From Methylobacterium sp. J-026 (GTDB taxonomy: Bacteria > Pseudomonadota > Alphaproteobacteria > Rhizobiales > Beijerinckiaceae): a stretch of 60,656 bases of DNA. The notes under the pieces are model-generated. The model searched no databases. It was not told where the DNA came from and was given only the letters and a program-made list of their open reading frames with translations. Where the stretch lies: the NCBI RefSeq assembly GCF_022829585.1, contig NZ_JAKSYC010000125.1, positions 1 through 60,656 on the forward strand. The letters run 5' to 3'. Both the position numbers and the translations under genes were made by a program. How positions within the stretch are numbered: the stretch's first letter is position 1; the number at the start of each line of letters is the position of its first letter. Below are positions 36,054 through 44,099 of this stretch, piece by piece.

Positions 36054-36081
36054 CGGCGGTCCCGGAAGGGGCCGCCGTTTT
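36054..36081 (+). terminator. Terminator after the NlpD-like gene
   Basis: Stem CGGCGGTCCC against GGGGCCGCCG with one G-U pair and a short loop, followed by TTTT. Confidence 0.7.
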
Positions 36082-36092
36082 CGTTGGCCGCC

Positions 36093-36434
36093 CTAGGATT
36101 TGGGCTCCTGCAGCGTGCCGTCGGGGCTGTGGTGATCCACCGCCTGCGGCAGCGTCTGGGCGAGGGTCGGGAACAGCTGATCCACCGGGACGCCGAGCTT
36201 CTGCGCCATCTGGCGGACCTGCTCGTTGTCCAGGACCTTGCGCAGGTCGTCGGCGGTGATCGGCTCGTTGGGGCCGCGGCCCAGCCAGGAATTCACCTGG
36301 CTCTCGTAGCCGGAGCGGCGGAGCTGGTCGAGCAGCGCGTTGAGGCCGCCGGGCAGCACCTGCTGGATGACGCCCGGCAGCGCCTTGAGTGCCATCTGCC
36401 CCAGCGAGCCACCGAGGGAATCGAGCAGACTCAT
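36093..36434 (-). CDS. YidB family protein (DUF937)
   Basis: A 113-residue protein starting MSLLDSLGGSLG, with PGVIQQVLPGGLNALLDQLR and SWLGRGPNEPITADDLRKVL, the YidB/DUF937 pattern. AGGAGA is five bases before the ATG at 36434. YidB proteins are widespread and uncharacterised. A second YidB-type gene lies at 36898-37290 with a secreted Cys-rich peptide gene between them. Confidence 0.87.
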   Translation of the reverse strand: MSLLDSLGGSLGQMALKALPGVIQQVLPGGLNALLDQLRRSGYESQVNSWLGRGPNEPITADDLRKVLDNEQVRQMAQKLGVPVDQLFPTLAQTLPQAVDHHSPDGTLQEPKS

Positions 36435-36596
36435 CCTGTTCTCCTGTCGGTCACGCCGTCCCATCGGATTTTAGGGCGGCCTCCGGGAAACGGGAGAGGG
36501 CGCGGGCCGCCGCGTCGCGTGAACCGCAATTTAATCGACAGCGCCTGGATGTTGGCCCGGTATGCCGCCTCGGAATCCATCCACGGTCATGCGGTC

Positions 36597-36857
36597 ATGC
36601 GATCTCTGGTGCTGTCTGTCGTGCTGATCGTCGCGGCCGACGCGGCGCTGGCGGTGCCCGACGAGATGTCCCGTCCGGTCCACGTGGAGCGGGCCCTCGC
36701 GGACGCCGTCTTCGTCCGGCCGCTCTACGGCGTGTACCGGCATTGCGGCGGGGCCTGCCTCAAGAGCGGCGCGCTGACCTGGTACTGCTTCGCCAAGCAG
36801 AGCTGCTCCCTGAGCTGTGCGACGGCGCCGCCCCAGATGAAATGCGCGACGCCCTAG
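36597..36857 (+). CDS. Small secreted cysteine-rich protein
   Basis: An 86-residue protein. Residues 1-18 are a signal peptide (MRSLVLSVVLIVAADAALA). The mature part is about 68 residues with six cysteines in the last 40: YRHCGGACLK, TWYCFAKQSC, SLSCATAPPQMKC. This spacing suggests three disulfides, as in small antimicrobial or binding peptides. It lies between two minus-strand YidB genes and has no recognised relative. Function unknown. Confidence 0.55.
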   Translation: MRSLVLSVVLIVAADAALAVPDEMSRPVHVERALADAVFVRPLYGVYRHCGGACLKSGALTWYCFAKQSCSLSCATAPPQMKCATP

Positions 36858-36897
36858 TGCCGCGCCCCCGGAACGACGCACGCTTGTCAGGGCCCGC

Positions 36898-37290
36898 TCA
36901 GCGCACCTGAGTGCTGAAGTTCGGCTGTGGCTTCAGCCGGCCGTCCACGCTCTGCCCGGCGACCGCGGCCGGCAGGAACTCCGAGAGGGCCGTGGCGACG
37001 CGGCCCTCCGGCAGGCCGAGATCGTAGGCGAGGCGCTCGGTGACCGCCTTGGGCAGACAGGTCGCCATGGCGGCGGCCGGGACGGTCTGCCGTTCCCCGG
37101 GGGACAGCCAGGAATCGACGGCGGCCCCGTGGCCATCCGCGCGCAGGCGGTCGAGGAGGCCCACGAGGCCCCCGGGATAGAACTTCGCCAGCGCCATCGG
37201 GAGCTTGCCGCTGCCGGTCTCCTCGAGCGCGCGGTCGACCGCTGCGACGACATCGCCGATCAGATTCTTCGCACCGTCGAGCAGGCCCAT
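36898..37290 (-). CDS. YidB family protein, second copy
   Basis: A 130-residue relative of the protein at 36093. It begins MGLLDGAKNLIGDVVAAVDR, then has FYPGGLVGLLDRLR and SWLSPGERQTVPAAAM, with the YidB C-terminal block LGLPEGRVATALSEFLP and VDGRLKPQP. ATG 37290 is preceded by GGAGA with a tight spacing. The tandem arrangement suggests duplication. Role unknown. Confidence 0.82.
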   Translation of the reverse strand: MGLLDGAKNLIGDVVAAVDRALEETGSGKLPMALAKFYPGGLVGLLDRLRADGHGAAVDSWLSPGERQTVPAAAMATCLPKAVTERLAYDLGLPEGRVATALSEFLPAAVAGQSVDGRLKPQPNFSTQVR

Positions 37291-37674
37291 GATTCTCCAC
37301 CGCATCGCGCTTCGAGGGCTTCGAGAATTCGGGCGTGATTGGCCGCCGGCAAGCGCGTGCGGCAATTGCGCGGTGGATCGCCGCGTGGGTCCCGCGCGCA
37401 GGCGAGCACCGGCTCGCTCCGGGCGCGCGACCGATCAAAGGCTTAGCCGGGGTTGCGATGGCAACACATTCGCGCCCGGTTCTGGAGCCTCGTCCCGAAA
37501 GGTGGCCGCGGGCGTTCGGAGAAGGACGACGCGGAATCAAGGACCCACAGCCTCGTGCCGGGCCCAGTTCCCGAAAAAAAGATGATGCAGGACCAACGAC
37601 CTAGCGCATCGTCCTGATTCCGCTGGTCAGGACGATGCGCTAGGATGCGCGCCTCGAAGCTCCGGGAGCCATCC
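37291..37674. other. Intergenic region with hairpin repeat C
   Basis: No supported gene in 384 bp. It ends with the palindrome at 37601-37643. Before it I see only GC-rich sequence and an A run (37575-37581) of no evident function. Confidence 0.5.
37601..37643. repeat. GCATCGTCC hairpin repeat, copy C
   Basis: A perfect 17-base inverted repeat, CTAGCGCATCGTCCTGA against TCAGGACGATGCGCTAG, with a nine-base loop. The alpha/beta hydrolase gene starts 31 bases after it. Confidence 0.9.
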
Positions 37675-38556
37675 ATGAAGCGCGTGCATGCGGGCGTCTT
37701 GGACGTCGCCTATCGGGAGGTCGGACCGCCGGACGGGCCGCCCGCGGTGCTGCTCCACGGATTCCCCTACGACGTCCACGCCTGCGACGCGGCGGCCGAG
37801 CACCTAGCCGGCGCCGGTGTGCGCTGCCTGATCCCGTTCCTGCGCGGCTACGGGCCGACCCGGTTCCTCGACCCCGCGACGCCCCGCTCGGGCGAGCAGG
37901 CGGCGCTCGGGGCCGATCTCCTGGCCTTCCTGGACGCCCTCGGGATCGAGCGGGCCGTTCTCGCCGGCTACGATTGGGGCGGCCGGGCGGCCTGCGTGGT
38001 CGCGGCGCTCTGGCCGGGCCGGGCCAGGGGTCTCGTCAGCTGCGGCGTCGGCTACAACATCCAGAACATCCCGGCCTCCGGGCAGCCCGTCGCCCCGGAG
38101 GCCGAGCACCGGCTCTGGTACCAGTACTACCTGCACGGGGAGCGCGGCCGGGCCGGGCTCGCGGCGAACCGCGAGGCCTTCTGCGGCCTGCTCTGGCGCC
38201 TGTGGTCCCCGACCTGGGCGTTCGACGCGGCGACCTTCGCGGCGACCGCCCGATCCTTCGACAACCCGGATTTCGTCGACGTGGTGGTGCATTCCTACCG
38301 GCACCGCTTCGGCCTGGTGCCGGGTGATCCGGCCCTCGCGGAGATCGAGGCGCGGCTGGCCGCGCAACCGGAGATCGCAGTGCCGTCGATCGTGATGCTC
38401 GGCGCCGACGACGGCGTCGGGCCGCCGCCTGAGACCGACACGGATGCCCGCCACTTCACCGGCCCGTATCGGCGCGCGATCGTACCGGGGATCGGGCACA
38501 ATTTCCCCCAGGAGGCGCCGGAGGCCTTCGCGGCGGCGGTGCGCGCCCTGCTGTGA
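37675..38556 (+). CDS. Alpha/beta-fold hydrolase (epoxide hydrolase-like)
   Basis: A 293-residue alpha/beta hydrolase. LLHGFPYDVHAC gives the oxyanion-hole HGFP motif, and the nucleophile is an aspartate in LAGYDWGGRAA, as in epoxide hydrolases and haloalkane dehalogenases; the catalytic histidine lies in GIGHNFPQEAPEAF. The cap segment of about 70 residues contains RLWYQYYLHGERG. Substrate unknown. ATG 37675 starts the family region; the in-frame extension upstream is short and basic. Confidence 0.85.
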   Translation: MKRVHAGVLDVAYREVGPPDGPPAVLLHGFPYDVHACDAAAEHLAGAGVRCLIPFLRGYGPTRFLDPATPRSGEQAALGADLLAFLDALGIERAVLAGYDWGGRAACVVAALWPGRARGLVSCGVGYNIQNIPASGQPVAPEAEHRLWYQYYLHGERGRAGLAANREAFCGLLWRLWSPTWAFDAATFAATARSFDNPDFVDVVVHSYRHRFGLVPGDPALAEIEARLAAQPEIAVPSIVMLGADDGVGPPPETDTDARHFTGPYRRAIVPGIGHNFPQEAPEAFAAAVRALL

Positions 38557-38687
38557 CGGCGATTCGGCCGCGCGTCGCTTCGGCGTTGCTTTCGGGAAGC
38601 CCCTGGCTATAGTCCGCGCGCTTTTCGACAGGTCTGCAGACGCCGCAACCGGCGGCAGGCCTGCGTGCCAATCGCAGGAGACGCTCG

Positions 38688-39020
38688 TTGATCACCCCCG
38701 CCTTCGCGCAAGGGGCCGCTACGGCCGCTGGCGGAGCGGAGATCGCCTTTCAGGTGATCCCGTTCGTCCTGATCTTCGTGATCATGTATTTCCTGATCCT
38801 GCGGCCGCAGCAGAAGCGGGTCAAGGACCACCAGGTGCTGCTCAAATCCGTGCGCCGGGACGACACGATCGTCACCAATGGCGGCCTGGTCGGGCGTGTG
38901 GTCAAGGCGGTGGACGACCAGCCGGAGATCGAGGTCGAGATCGCCCCGAACGTCCGTGTGCGGGTCGTGCGGACGATGATCTCCGAGGTCCGGGCCAAGG
39001 GCTCGGTGAAGGCCGCTTGA
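38688..39020 (+). CDS. yajC: Preprotein translocase accessory protein YajC
   Basis: A 110-residue single-pass protein starting at TTG 38688 with AGGAG seven bases upstream. The membrane helix (residues 22-41, VIPFVLIFVIMYFLILRP) is followed by RPQQKRVKDHQ and NGGLVGRVVKAVDD, diagnostic of YajC. It forms a complex with SecDF. It is the first gene of an operon with secD, secF and two downstream genes. Confidence 0.96.
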   Translation: MITPAFAQGAATAAGGAEIAFQVIPFVLIFVIMYFLILRPQQKRVKDHQVLLKSVRRDDTIVTNGGLVGRVVKAVDDQPEIEVEIAPNVRVRVVRTMISEVRAKGSVKAA

Positions 39021-39077
39021 ACTTCCAGTTGAACCGGCCGGCGTAACGCGCCGGCCCACAAGAGAAAAAGACGGCCG

Positions 39078-40682
39078 ATGCTGCGCTTCTCCCGTGCGAA
39101 GATCATCGCGACCCTGGGACTGATCCTGGTCGGCCTGATGCTGGCCGTGCCGAGCTTCTTCTCGCCCGAGCAGCGCAAGGGCTTCGTCGCCAGCCTGCCC
39201 TCCTGGTTCCCGAGCTGGGTGGTGCCGACCCGCGCCATCGTGCTCGGCCTCGATCTCCAGGGCGGCTCGCAGCTGCTGCTGGAGGTCGATCAGAACGAGC
39301 TGATCGCCTCCCAGGCCAAGGCCCTGCGTGACGACGTCCGCCGGGTGCTCCAGCAGGAGAGCGTCCGCGCCGACGGCGGCATCGGCCTGCTCCAGCGCGG
39401 CGTCCAGGTGAAGATCGCGGACGACGCGGCCCGCGCCAAGGTGCTGCCGAAGCTTCAGGAACTGGCCCTCCCAATCACCACCTCGCTGGGCCAGACCGCC
39501 GCCCGTACCCTGGACGTGTCCGAGCAGCCGGGCGGCCTGGTCCGCCTGACACTCACCGATGCCGGCATCACCGACCGCACCCGCCGCGCGGTGAGCCAGG
39601 GGATCGAGGTCATTCGGCGGCGCCTGGATTCCACCGGCACCACCGAGCCCTCGATCCAGCAGCAGGGCGCCGACCGCATCCTGATCCAGGTGCCGGGCGA
39701 GCAGAACCCGGAGCGGCTGGAGAAGCTCCTCGGCTCCACCGCCAAGCTCGAATTCCGCATGCTTGCCGACAGCCCCTCGGGCGATGTCGACATGCTGCCC
39801 TCCAAGGACGAGAAGGGCGCCAAGGTCCCGGTCGAGCGCCGGGTCATGGCCGATGGCGGCGAGCTGACCGATGCGCAGCCGGCCTTCGATCAGCAATCCC
39901 ACGAGCCGATGGTGAGCTTCAAGTTCAACCTGCGCGGGGCACAGCGCTTCGGCCAGGCGACCTCCGAGAATGTCGGTCGGCGCATGGCGATCGTGCTGGA
40001 CAACGAGGTGGTCTCGGCCCCGGTGATCCGCTCGGCGATCACCGGCGGCTCCGGCCAGATCACCGGCAACTTCACCGTGCAGCAGGCCAACGACCTGTCC
40101 GTCCTGCTGCGGGCGGGCGCGCTGCCGGCGAAGTTCACCGTAGTCGAGCGCCGCGTCGTCGGGCCGGGGCTCGGCCGCGATTCCATCGAGGCCGGCAAGC
40201 TCGCGACCCTCGTCGCGGCGGGCCTCGTCGTGGCCTTCATGTTCGCGACCTACGGGACCTTCGGCTTCATCGCCAACATCGCCCTGATGGTCCATGTCGG
40301 GCTGATCCTGGGCCTGATGTCGGTGCTCGAAGCCACCATGACGCTCCCGGGCATCGCCGGCATCGTCCTCACCATCGGCACCGCGGTGGATTCCAACGTG
40401 CTGATCTACGAGCGCATGCGCGAGGAGAGCCACGCGGGCCGCTCGCTGATCTCGGCGCTCCAGGCGGGCTTCGACCGGGCCTTCGCGACCATCATCGACT
40501 CGAACTCGACCATGGCGATCGCCGCCCTGATCCTGTTCTTCCTCGGCTCGGGCCCGGTGAAGGGTTTTGCCGTGGTCTTCATCCTCGGCATCCTGACCAC
40601 GGTCATCACCGCGGTGACCCTGACCCGGATGATGATCGCGGTGTGGTACAAGACCTTCCGGCCGAAGGCCCTGCCGTTCTGA
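39078..40682 (+). CDS. secD: Protein translocase subunit SecD
   Basis: A 534-residue membrane protein that uses the proton gradient to pull exported proteins. The first helix lies near residues 12-28, followed by GLDLQGGSQLLLEVD, the D1 signature; a large periplasmic domain with GVEV-type text (GIEVIRRRLDSTGTTEPSIQQQG) and a C-terminal block of five helices with MLVLAA-like text ending in SNSTMAIAALILFFLGSGPV. It is separated from secF by 227 bp with a repeat, whereas the two genes are usually close. Confidence 0.97.
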   Translation: MLRFSRAKIIATLGLILVGLMLAVPSFFSPEQRKGFVASLPSWFPSWVVPTRAIVLGLDLQGGSQLLLEVDQNELIASQAKALRDDVRRVLQQESVRADGGIGLLQRGVQVKIADDAARAKVLPKLQELALPITTSLGQTAARTLDVSEQPGGLVRLTLTDAGITDRTRRAVSQGIEVIRRRLDSTGTTEPSIQQQGADRILIQVPGEQNPERLEKLLGSTAKLEFRMLADSPSGDVDMLPSKDEKGAKVPVERRVMADGGELTDAQPAFDQQSHEPMVSFKFNLRGAQRFGQATSENVGRRMAIVLDNEVVSAPVIRSAITGGSGQITGNFTVQQANDLSVLLRAGALPAKFTVVERRVVGPGLGRDSIEAGKLATLVAAGLVVAFMFATYGTFGFIANIALMVHVGLILGLMSVLEATMTLPGIAGIVLTIGTAVDSNVLIYERMREESHAGRSLISALQAGFDRAFATIIDSNSTMAIAALILFFLGSGPVKGFAVVFILGILTTVITAVTLTRMMIAVWYKTFRPKALPF

Positions 40683-40739
40683 ACGCGTTCATTTTCGGGA
40701 GATCGATCACCGCCGGCAAAGGCTGCTCCAAACCACGCC

Positions 40740-40851
40740 CTCATCCTGAGGTGCCCGCGCCAGCGGGCCTCGAAGGAGCCCTCCAGCAGGCGCCGTGAGC
40801 TCTGGAAGCCTCCTTCGAGGCCTCCGCTGCGCTCCGGCACCTCAAGATGAG
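40740..40851. repeat. Dispersed repeat family 2 between secD and secF
   Basis: An imperfect long inverted repeat. Outer arms CTCATCCTGAGGTGCC (40740-40755) and GGCACCTCAAGATGAG (40836-40851) pair with one mismatch; inner arms GGCCTCGAAGGA and TCCTTCGAGGCC pair as well. This type is widespread in Rhizobiales. Related copies are at 43171-43290 and 48289-48329. Confidence 0.87.
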
Positions 40852-40909
40852 GGTGAGGATGGGATGAGCGGGTCGGCGCTGAGACTCCCCAAACGTTAGG
40901 TCCGAAACG

Positions 40910-41851
40910 ATGCGCCTGCTCCGCCTCTGGCCCGATGAATCGCATTTCGACTTCATGCGATTCCGGCGCTTCACCTTCCCGCTCTCGGCGGTGCTCTCGC
41001 TCGCCACCGTGGTGCTGTTCCTGACCGTCGGGCTGAACTTCGGCATCGACTTCAAGGGCGGCACCCTGGTGGAGCTGCAGGCCAAGTCCGGCACCGCGGA
41101 TGTCGCGGCGATCCGGCACACGGCCGTCGGCTTCGGCTACGGTGAGCCGGAGGTGCAGGAACTCGGCAACCAGGGCACCGTGCTGGTCCGCCTGCCGCTC
41201 CAGCCCGGCGAGCAGGGCCAGACCGCGGTGATGAACAAGGCCCACGCCGCCTTCGATCAGGATTACGATTTCCGCCGCACCGAGACCGTCGGCCCGCGCG
41301 TCTCCGGCGAACTGGTCCAGTCCGGCACGCTCGGCGTCGTGCTCTCGGTCGTGGCGGTGCTGCTCTACCTCTGGTTCCGGTTCGAGCGGGAACTGGCGCT
41401 CGGCGCCATCGTGGGCACGCTCCACGACATCGTGCTCACCGTGGGTGTGTTCATCATCACCCGGATCGAGTTCAACATGACCTCGATCGCCGCGATCCTG
41501 ACCATCGTCGGCTACTCGCTCAACGAGACCGTGGTGGTGTTCGACCGGACCCGCGAGTTGATGCGCCGGTACAAGACCATTCCCACGGTCGACCTCCTCA
41601 ACCTGTCGATCAACTCGACCATGTCGCGCACGGTGATGACCTCGATCTCCTCCGGCCTGTCGCTGCTGGCGCTGGTCCTGTTCGGCGGCGAGGCGATCAA
41701 GGGTTTTGCCACCGTGATGCTCTGCGGCGTCCTGATCTGCACCTACTCGGCGATCTTCATCTCGACGCCGGTGCTGATCTATCTGGGCCTGATGCTCTCC
41801 GGCGCCCGCGCGGCCGCCGAGCGCGCCGGCGTCCCCCAACCGGCGGAGTAG
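40910..41851 (+). CDS. secF: Protein translocase subunit SecF
   Basis: A 313-residue partner of SecD. It has six membrane helices. After a short N-terminus comes FGIDFKGGTLVELQAK (SecF FDFKGG block), and later FNMTSIAAILTIVGYSLNETVVVFDR, TMSRTVMTSIS and FGGEAIKGFA, the C-terminal family motifs. ATG 40910 follows the repeat by 58 bases, so the repeat lies in the secD-secF spacer and may influence secF expression. Confidence 0.96.
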   Translation: MRLLRLWPDESHFDFMRFRRFTFPLSAVLSLATVVLFLTVGLNFGIDFKGGTLVELQAKSGTADVAAIRHTAVGFGYGEPEVQELGNQGTVLVRLPLQPGEQGQTAVMNKAHAAFDQDYDFRRTETVGPRVSGELVQSGTLGVVLSVVAVLLYLWFRFERELALGAIVGTLHDIVLTVGVFIITRIEFNMTSIAAILTIVGYSLNETVVVFDRTRELMRRYKTIPTVDLLNLSINSTMSRTVMTSISSGLSLLALVLFGGEAIKGFATVMLCGVLICTYSAIFISTPVLIYLGLMLSGARAAAERAGVPQPAE

Positions 41852-41863
41852 CGTGTTTCGGAC

Positions 41864-42262
41864 ATGGCCGAGCAGGAGACCTCGAACGGCTTCGAATCCG
41901 GCTTCGTGCCCGGGCGCCACATCATCGACACCTACGGCGACGGCGGCTTCCGCTTCGCCGGGATGTCGCATCGGGGCTCGATCCTGCTCCTGCCCTCGGG
42001 GGTGCGCGCCTGGGACGTGACCGCACCCCGGGCGATCGACCGGACGGCCCTGCGCCCGGTCCAGGCTGAGGCCGCCCGAATCGAGCTGCTGCTGGTTGGC
42101 ACCGGTCTCGACATCGCGGCGATCGACCCGAGCCTACGCGGCTGGCTCAAGGATTTCGGCGTCGGCCTCGACGTGATGCAGACCGGCGCCGCCGCCCGCA
42201 CCTACAACATTCTGGTGGCCGAGAACCGCAAGGTCGCGGCCGCCCTGATCGTGGTCGATTGA
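41864..42262 (+). CDS. Mth938-like domain protein
   Basis: A 132-residue protein of the Mth938/NDUFAF3 type. It shows HIIDTYGDGGFRFAGMSHRGSIL, LLVGTGLDIAAIDPS and LDVMQTGAAARTYNILVAENR, the block spacing of the family. NDUFAF3 helps assemble mitochondrial complex I. In this order (secDF, Mth938, squalene-synthase-like) it is a known alphaproteobacterial neighbourhood. Its stop overlaps the next gene start by one base. Confidence 0.87.
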   Translation: MAEQETSNGFESGFVPGRHIIDTYGDGGFRFAGMSHRGSILLLPSGVRAWDVTAPRAIDRTALRPVQAEAARIELLLVGTGLDIAAIDPSLRGWLKDFGVGLDVMQTGAAARTYNILVAENRKVAAALIVVD

Positions 42263-43140
42263 TGCCGGAGGTCGGCGACAAGCCCGCGGAGAGCGGCTTG
42301 GCCTTCGCGCAGTCCCATTGCGAGCAGCTTGTCCGGGAGGGCGACCCCGACCGTTACTACGCGACCCTGTTCGCCCCGGCCGCCGCCCGCCCGCACCTCT
42401 TCGCGCTCTACGCCTTCAGCCTGACCGTCGCCCGGGTGCGCGAGGCCGCCTCGAACCCGATGGCCGGCGAGATCCGCCTGCAATGGTGGCGCGACGCCCT
42501 CCAGGGTGAGGCCCGGGGCGACGTCCGCGCCAACCCGGTGGCGGCGGCCCTCGAAGAGGCGATCCGCGTGAACCGCCTCGGCCGCCAGCCCTTCGTGGAC
42601 CTGATCGACGCGCGGGTGTTCGACCTCTACGAGGACCCGATGCCCCGGGTGAACGACCTGGAGGGCTATTGCGGCGAGACCACCTCGGCCCTGTTCCGGC
42701 TGGCGAGCCTCGTGATCGGCACCGGCGCCGAGCCGGGCGGCGCCGGTGCGGCCGGGCATGCCGGCGTCGCCTACGGGATCACCGGGCTGCTGCGCGCCCT
42801 GCCCTGGCACGCCCGTTCGGGCCAGGTCTACCTGCCCGCCGACATCCTCGGCCGCTACGGTGTCACCCGCGAGGACATCACCAGCGGCCGTGGCGGCCCG
42901 GGCCTGCGCCGAGCCTGCGCCGAGCTGCGCGACCTCGCCCGGACCCATCTCACAGCGTTCGAGGCCGCCCGCCCGGCCATCGCGCCGCTCGCCGGCACGG
43001 CATTCCTGCCGGTGGCCCTGGTCGAACCCTACCTCGCCGCCATGGAGCGGGCCTCCTACGACCCGCTCAACACGCTCATCGACCTCCCGCGCTGGCGGCG
43101 GCTGTGGCGACTGTGGCGGGCGTCCCGGCGGATCGGGTGA
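42262..43140 (+). CDS. Squalene/phytoene-synthase-like protein, NDUFAF6 type
   Basis: A 292-residue all-alpha protein. RYYATLFAPAAARPHLFALYAF and MAGEIRLQWWRDAL are typical of the squalene/phytoene synthase superfamily, but the first Asp-rich motif (DDxxD), needed for Mg2+ and diphosphate binding, is missing; the place reads VARVREAASNP. This loss fits NDUFAF6, a complex I assembly factor, rather than a terpenoid enzyme. The pairing with the Mth938-like (NDUFAF3) gene, which overlaps it by one base (TGATG), supports a common role in complex I assembly. A true synthase is unlikely. Confidence 0.85.
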   Translation: MPEVGDKPAESGLAFAQSHCEQLVREGDPDRYYATLFAPAAARPHLFALYAFSLTVARVREAASNPMAGEIRLQWWRDALQGEARGDVRANPVAAALEEAIRVNRLGRQPFVDLIDARVFDLYEDPMPRVNDLEGYCGETTSALFRLASLVIGTGAEPGGAGAAGHAGVAYGITGLLRALPWHARSGQVYLPADILGRYGVTREDITSGRGGPGLRRACAELRDLARTHLTAFEAARPAIAPLAGTAFLPVALVEPYLAAMERASYDPLNTLIDLPRWRRLWRLWRASRRIG

Positions 43141-43451
43141 GCGCCTTCGGAGGTCCCACTTCCCGCCCCAACCTGAGATGCCCAGCGGTCGAACATCGCC
43201 GCCGGGCGTCGGAGGAGCCCTCCAGGAATCGCCGCGATACCCCGGGGGGCCTTCGACGCTGAAGCCACGCTTCGGCATCTCGGGATGAGGGGGGGATTTG
43301 GAGATCCGGATTTCTTGGTCGTCTCCGATGGTAAGGCCCACACCGTCCCTTCGAGCATAGCGAGGCAAGCCACGGCAACGCGCGATTTCAGAACGTCGGC
43401 GTTTCCCTGTGTCGCGTCGCCGTGCCCAATGACGGCACGAAGCAGGCGGCC
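43141..43451. other. Intergenic region with repeat family 2
   Basis: About 310 bp between convergent genes. 43171-43290 is a repeat copy. The rest shows no gene or terminator that I can support. Confidence 0.5.
43171..43290. repeat. Dispersed repeat family 2, degenerate copy
   Basis: Starts ACCTGAGATGCCCAGCGG and ends GGCATCTCGGGATGAGG, echoing the outer arms of the copy at 40740, with GGAGGAGCCCTCCAGGAA inside, close to AAGGAGCCCTCCAGCAGG of that copy. The two halves are more diverged. Confidence 0.7.
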
Positions 43452-44099
43452 TTACAGCACCCGCGCCAGCCCCGGCACCAGCGCCCCTAAACGCGTCGGC
43501 GGGCCGAGTTCCGGTTCAGCCTCGGGGGTCGCCAGGGTCGCGATCCGACATCGGCCGCCCTGGGTGAGGCCCGTCACCAGTCGTCCGCCCGGTTCCAGGG
43601 CGGCGCGCCAGTGCGGCGGGATCGCGTCGACGCTGCCCTGGACCAGGATGCGGTCGAAACCCCCGTCCGGCAGCTCCGGGGCGAGACCGTCGGCCCAAAC
43701 GACATGCACCTCCGACAGGGCGGCGAGCCGCGCCGCGGCGTCGGCGGCGAGGGTGGCGTAGCGCTCCAAACTCAGAACCGCGCCGGCCCCGAGCCGGGCG
43801 AGCAGCGCCGTGACGTAGCCCGAGCCGGTGCCGATCTCCAGGACACGCTGGCCAGCCTCGAGCCGCAGCAGCGCCAGCATCACCGCCACCGTCGAAGGCG
43901 CCGTCATGGACGCGCCGCAGGGCAGCGGCAGGCCGATGTCCCGCCGCGCGTGATCCCGATGCCGGGGCGGCGCGAAGGCCTCCCGCGGCACCTGCTCCAT
44001 CGCCCGGAGCACCGCGGTGTCCCGCAGGCCCCGGCCCCGGAGCGCCATCACGAAGGCCGCGTTCCCGGCAGCCGCCTCCAGGCTGCCGAGGTTGATCAC
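43452..44099 (-). CDS. pcm: Protein-L-isoaspartate O-methyltransferase
   Basis: A 215-residue enzyme that repairs isoaspartyl damage by methylation. The active-site region is GLPLPCGASMTAPSTVAVML, where the family has I-G-x-x-Q-T-I-S-x-P-x-x-V-A-x-M; the SAM loop is VLEIGTGSGYVTALLA. The ASMTAPSTVA variant is usual in Rhizobiales. The GTG start at 44099 overlaps the surE stop (GTGA), so the two are coupled; surE-pcm is a conserved pair. Confidence 0.92.
   Translation of the reverse strand: MINLGSLEAAAGNAAFVMALRGRGLRDTAVLRAMEQVPREAFAPPRHRDHARRDIGLPLPCGASMTAPSTVAVMLALLRLEAGQRVLEIGTGSGYVTALLARLGAGAVLSLERYATLAADAAARLAALSEVHVVWADGLAPELPDGGFDRILVQGSVDAIPPHWRAALEPGGRLVTGLTQGGRCRIATLATPEAEPELGPPTRLGALVPGLARVL

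Noticed and set aside
42262..43140. A functional hopanoid or carotenoid synthase
   Set aside because: The first Asp-rich motif is missing and the neighbours point to complex I assembly.
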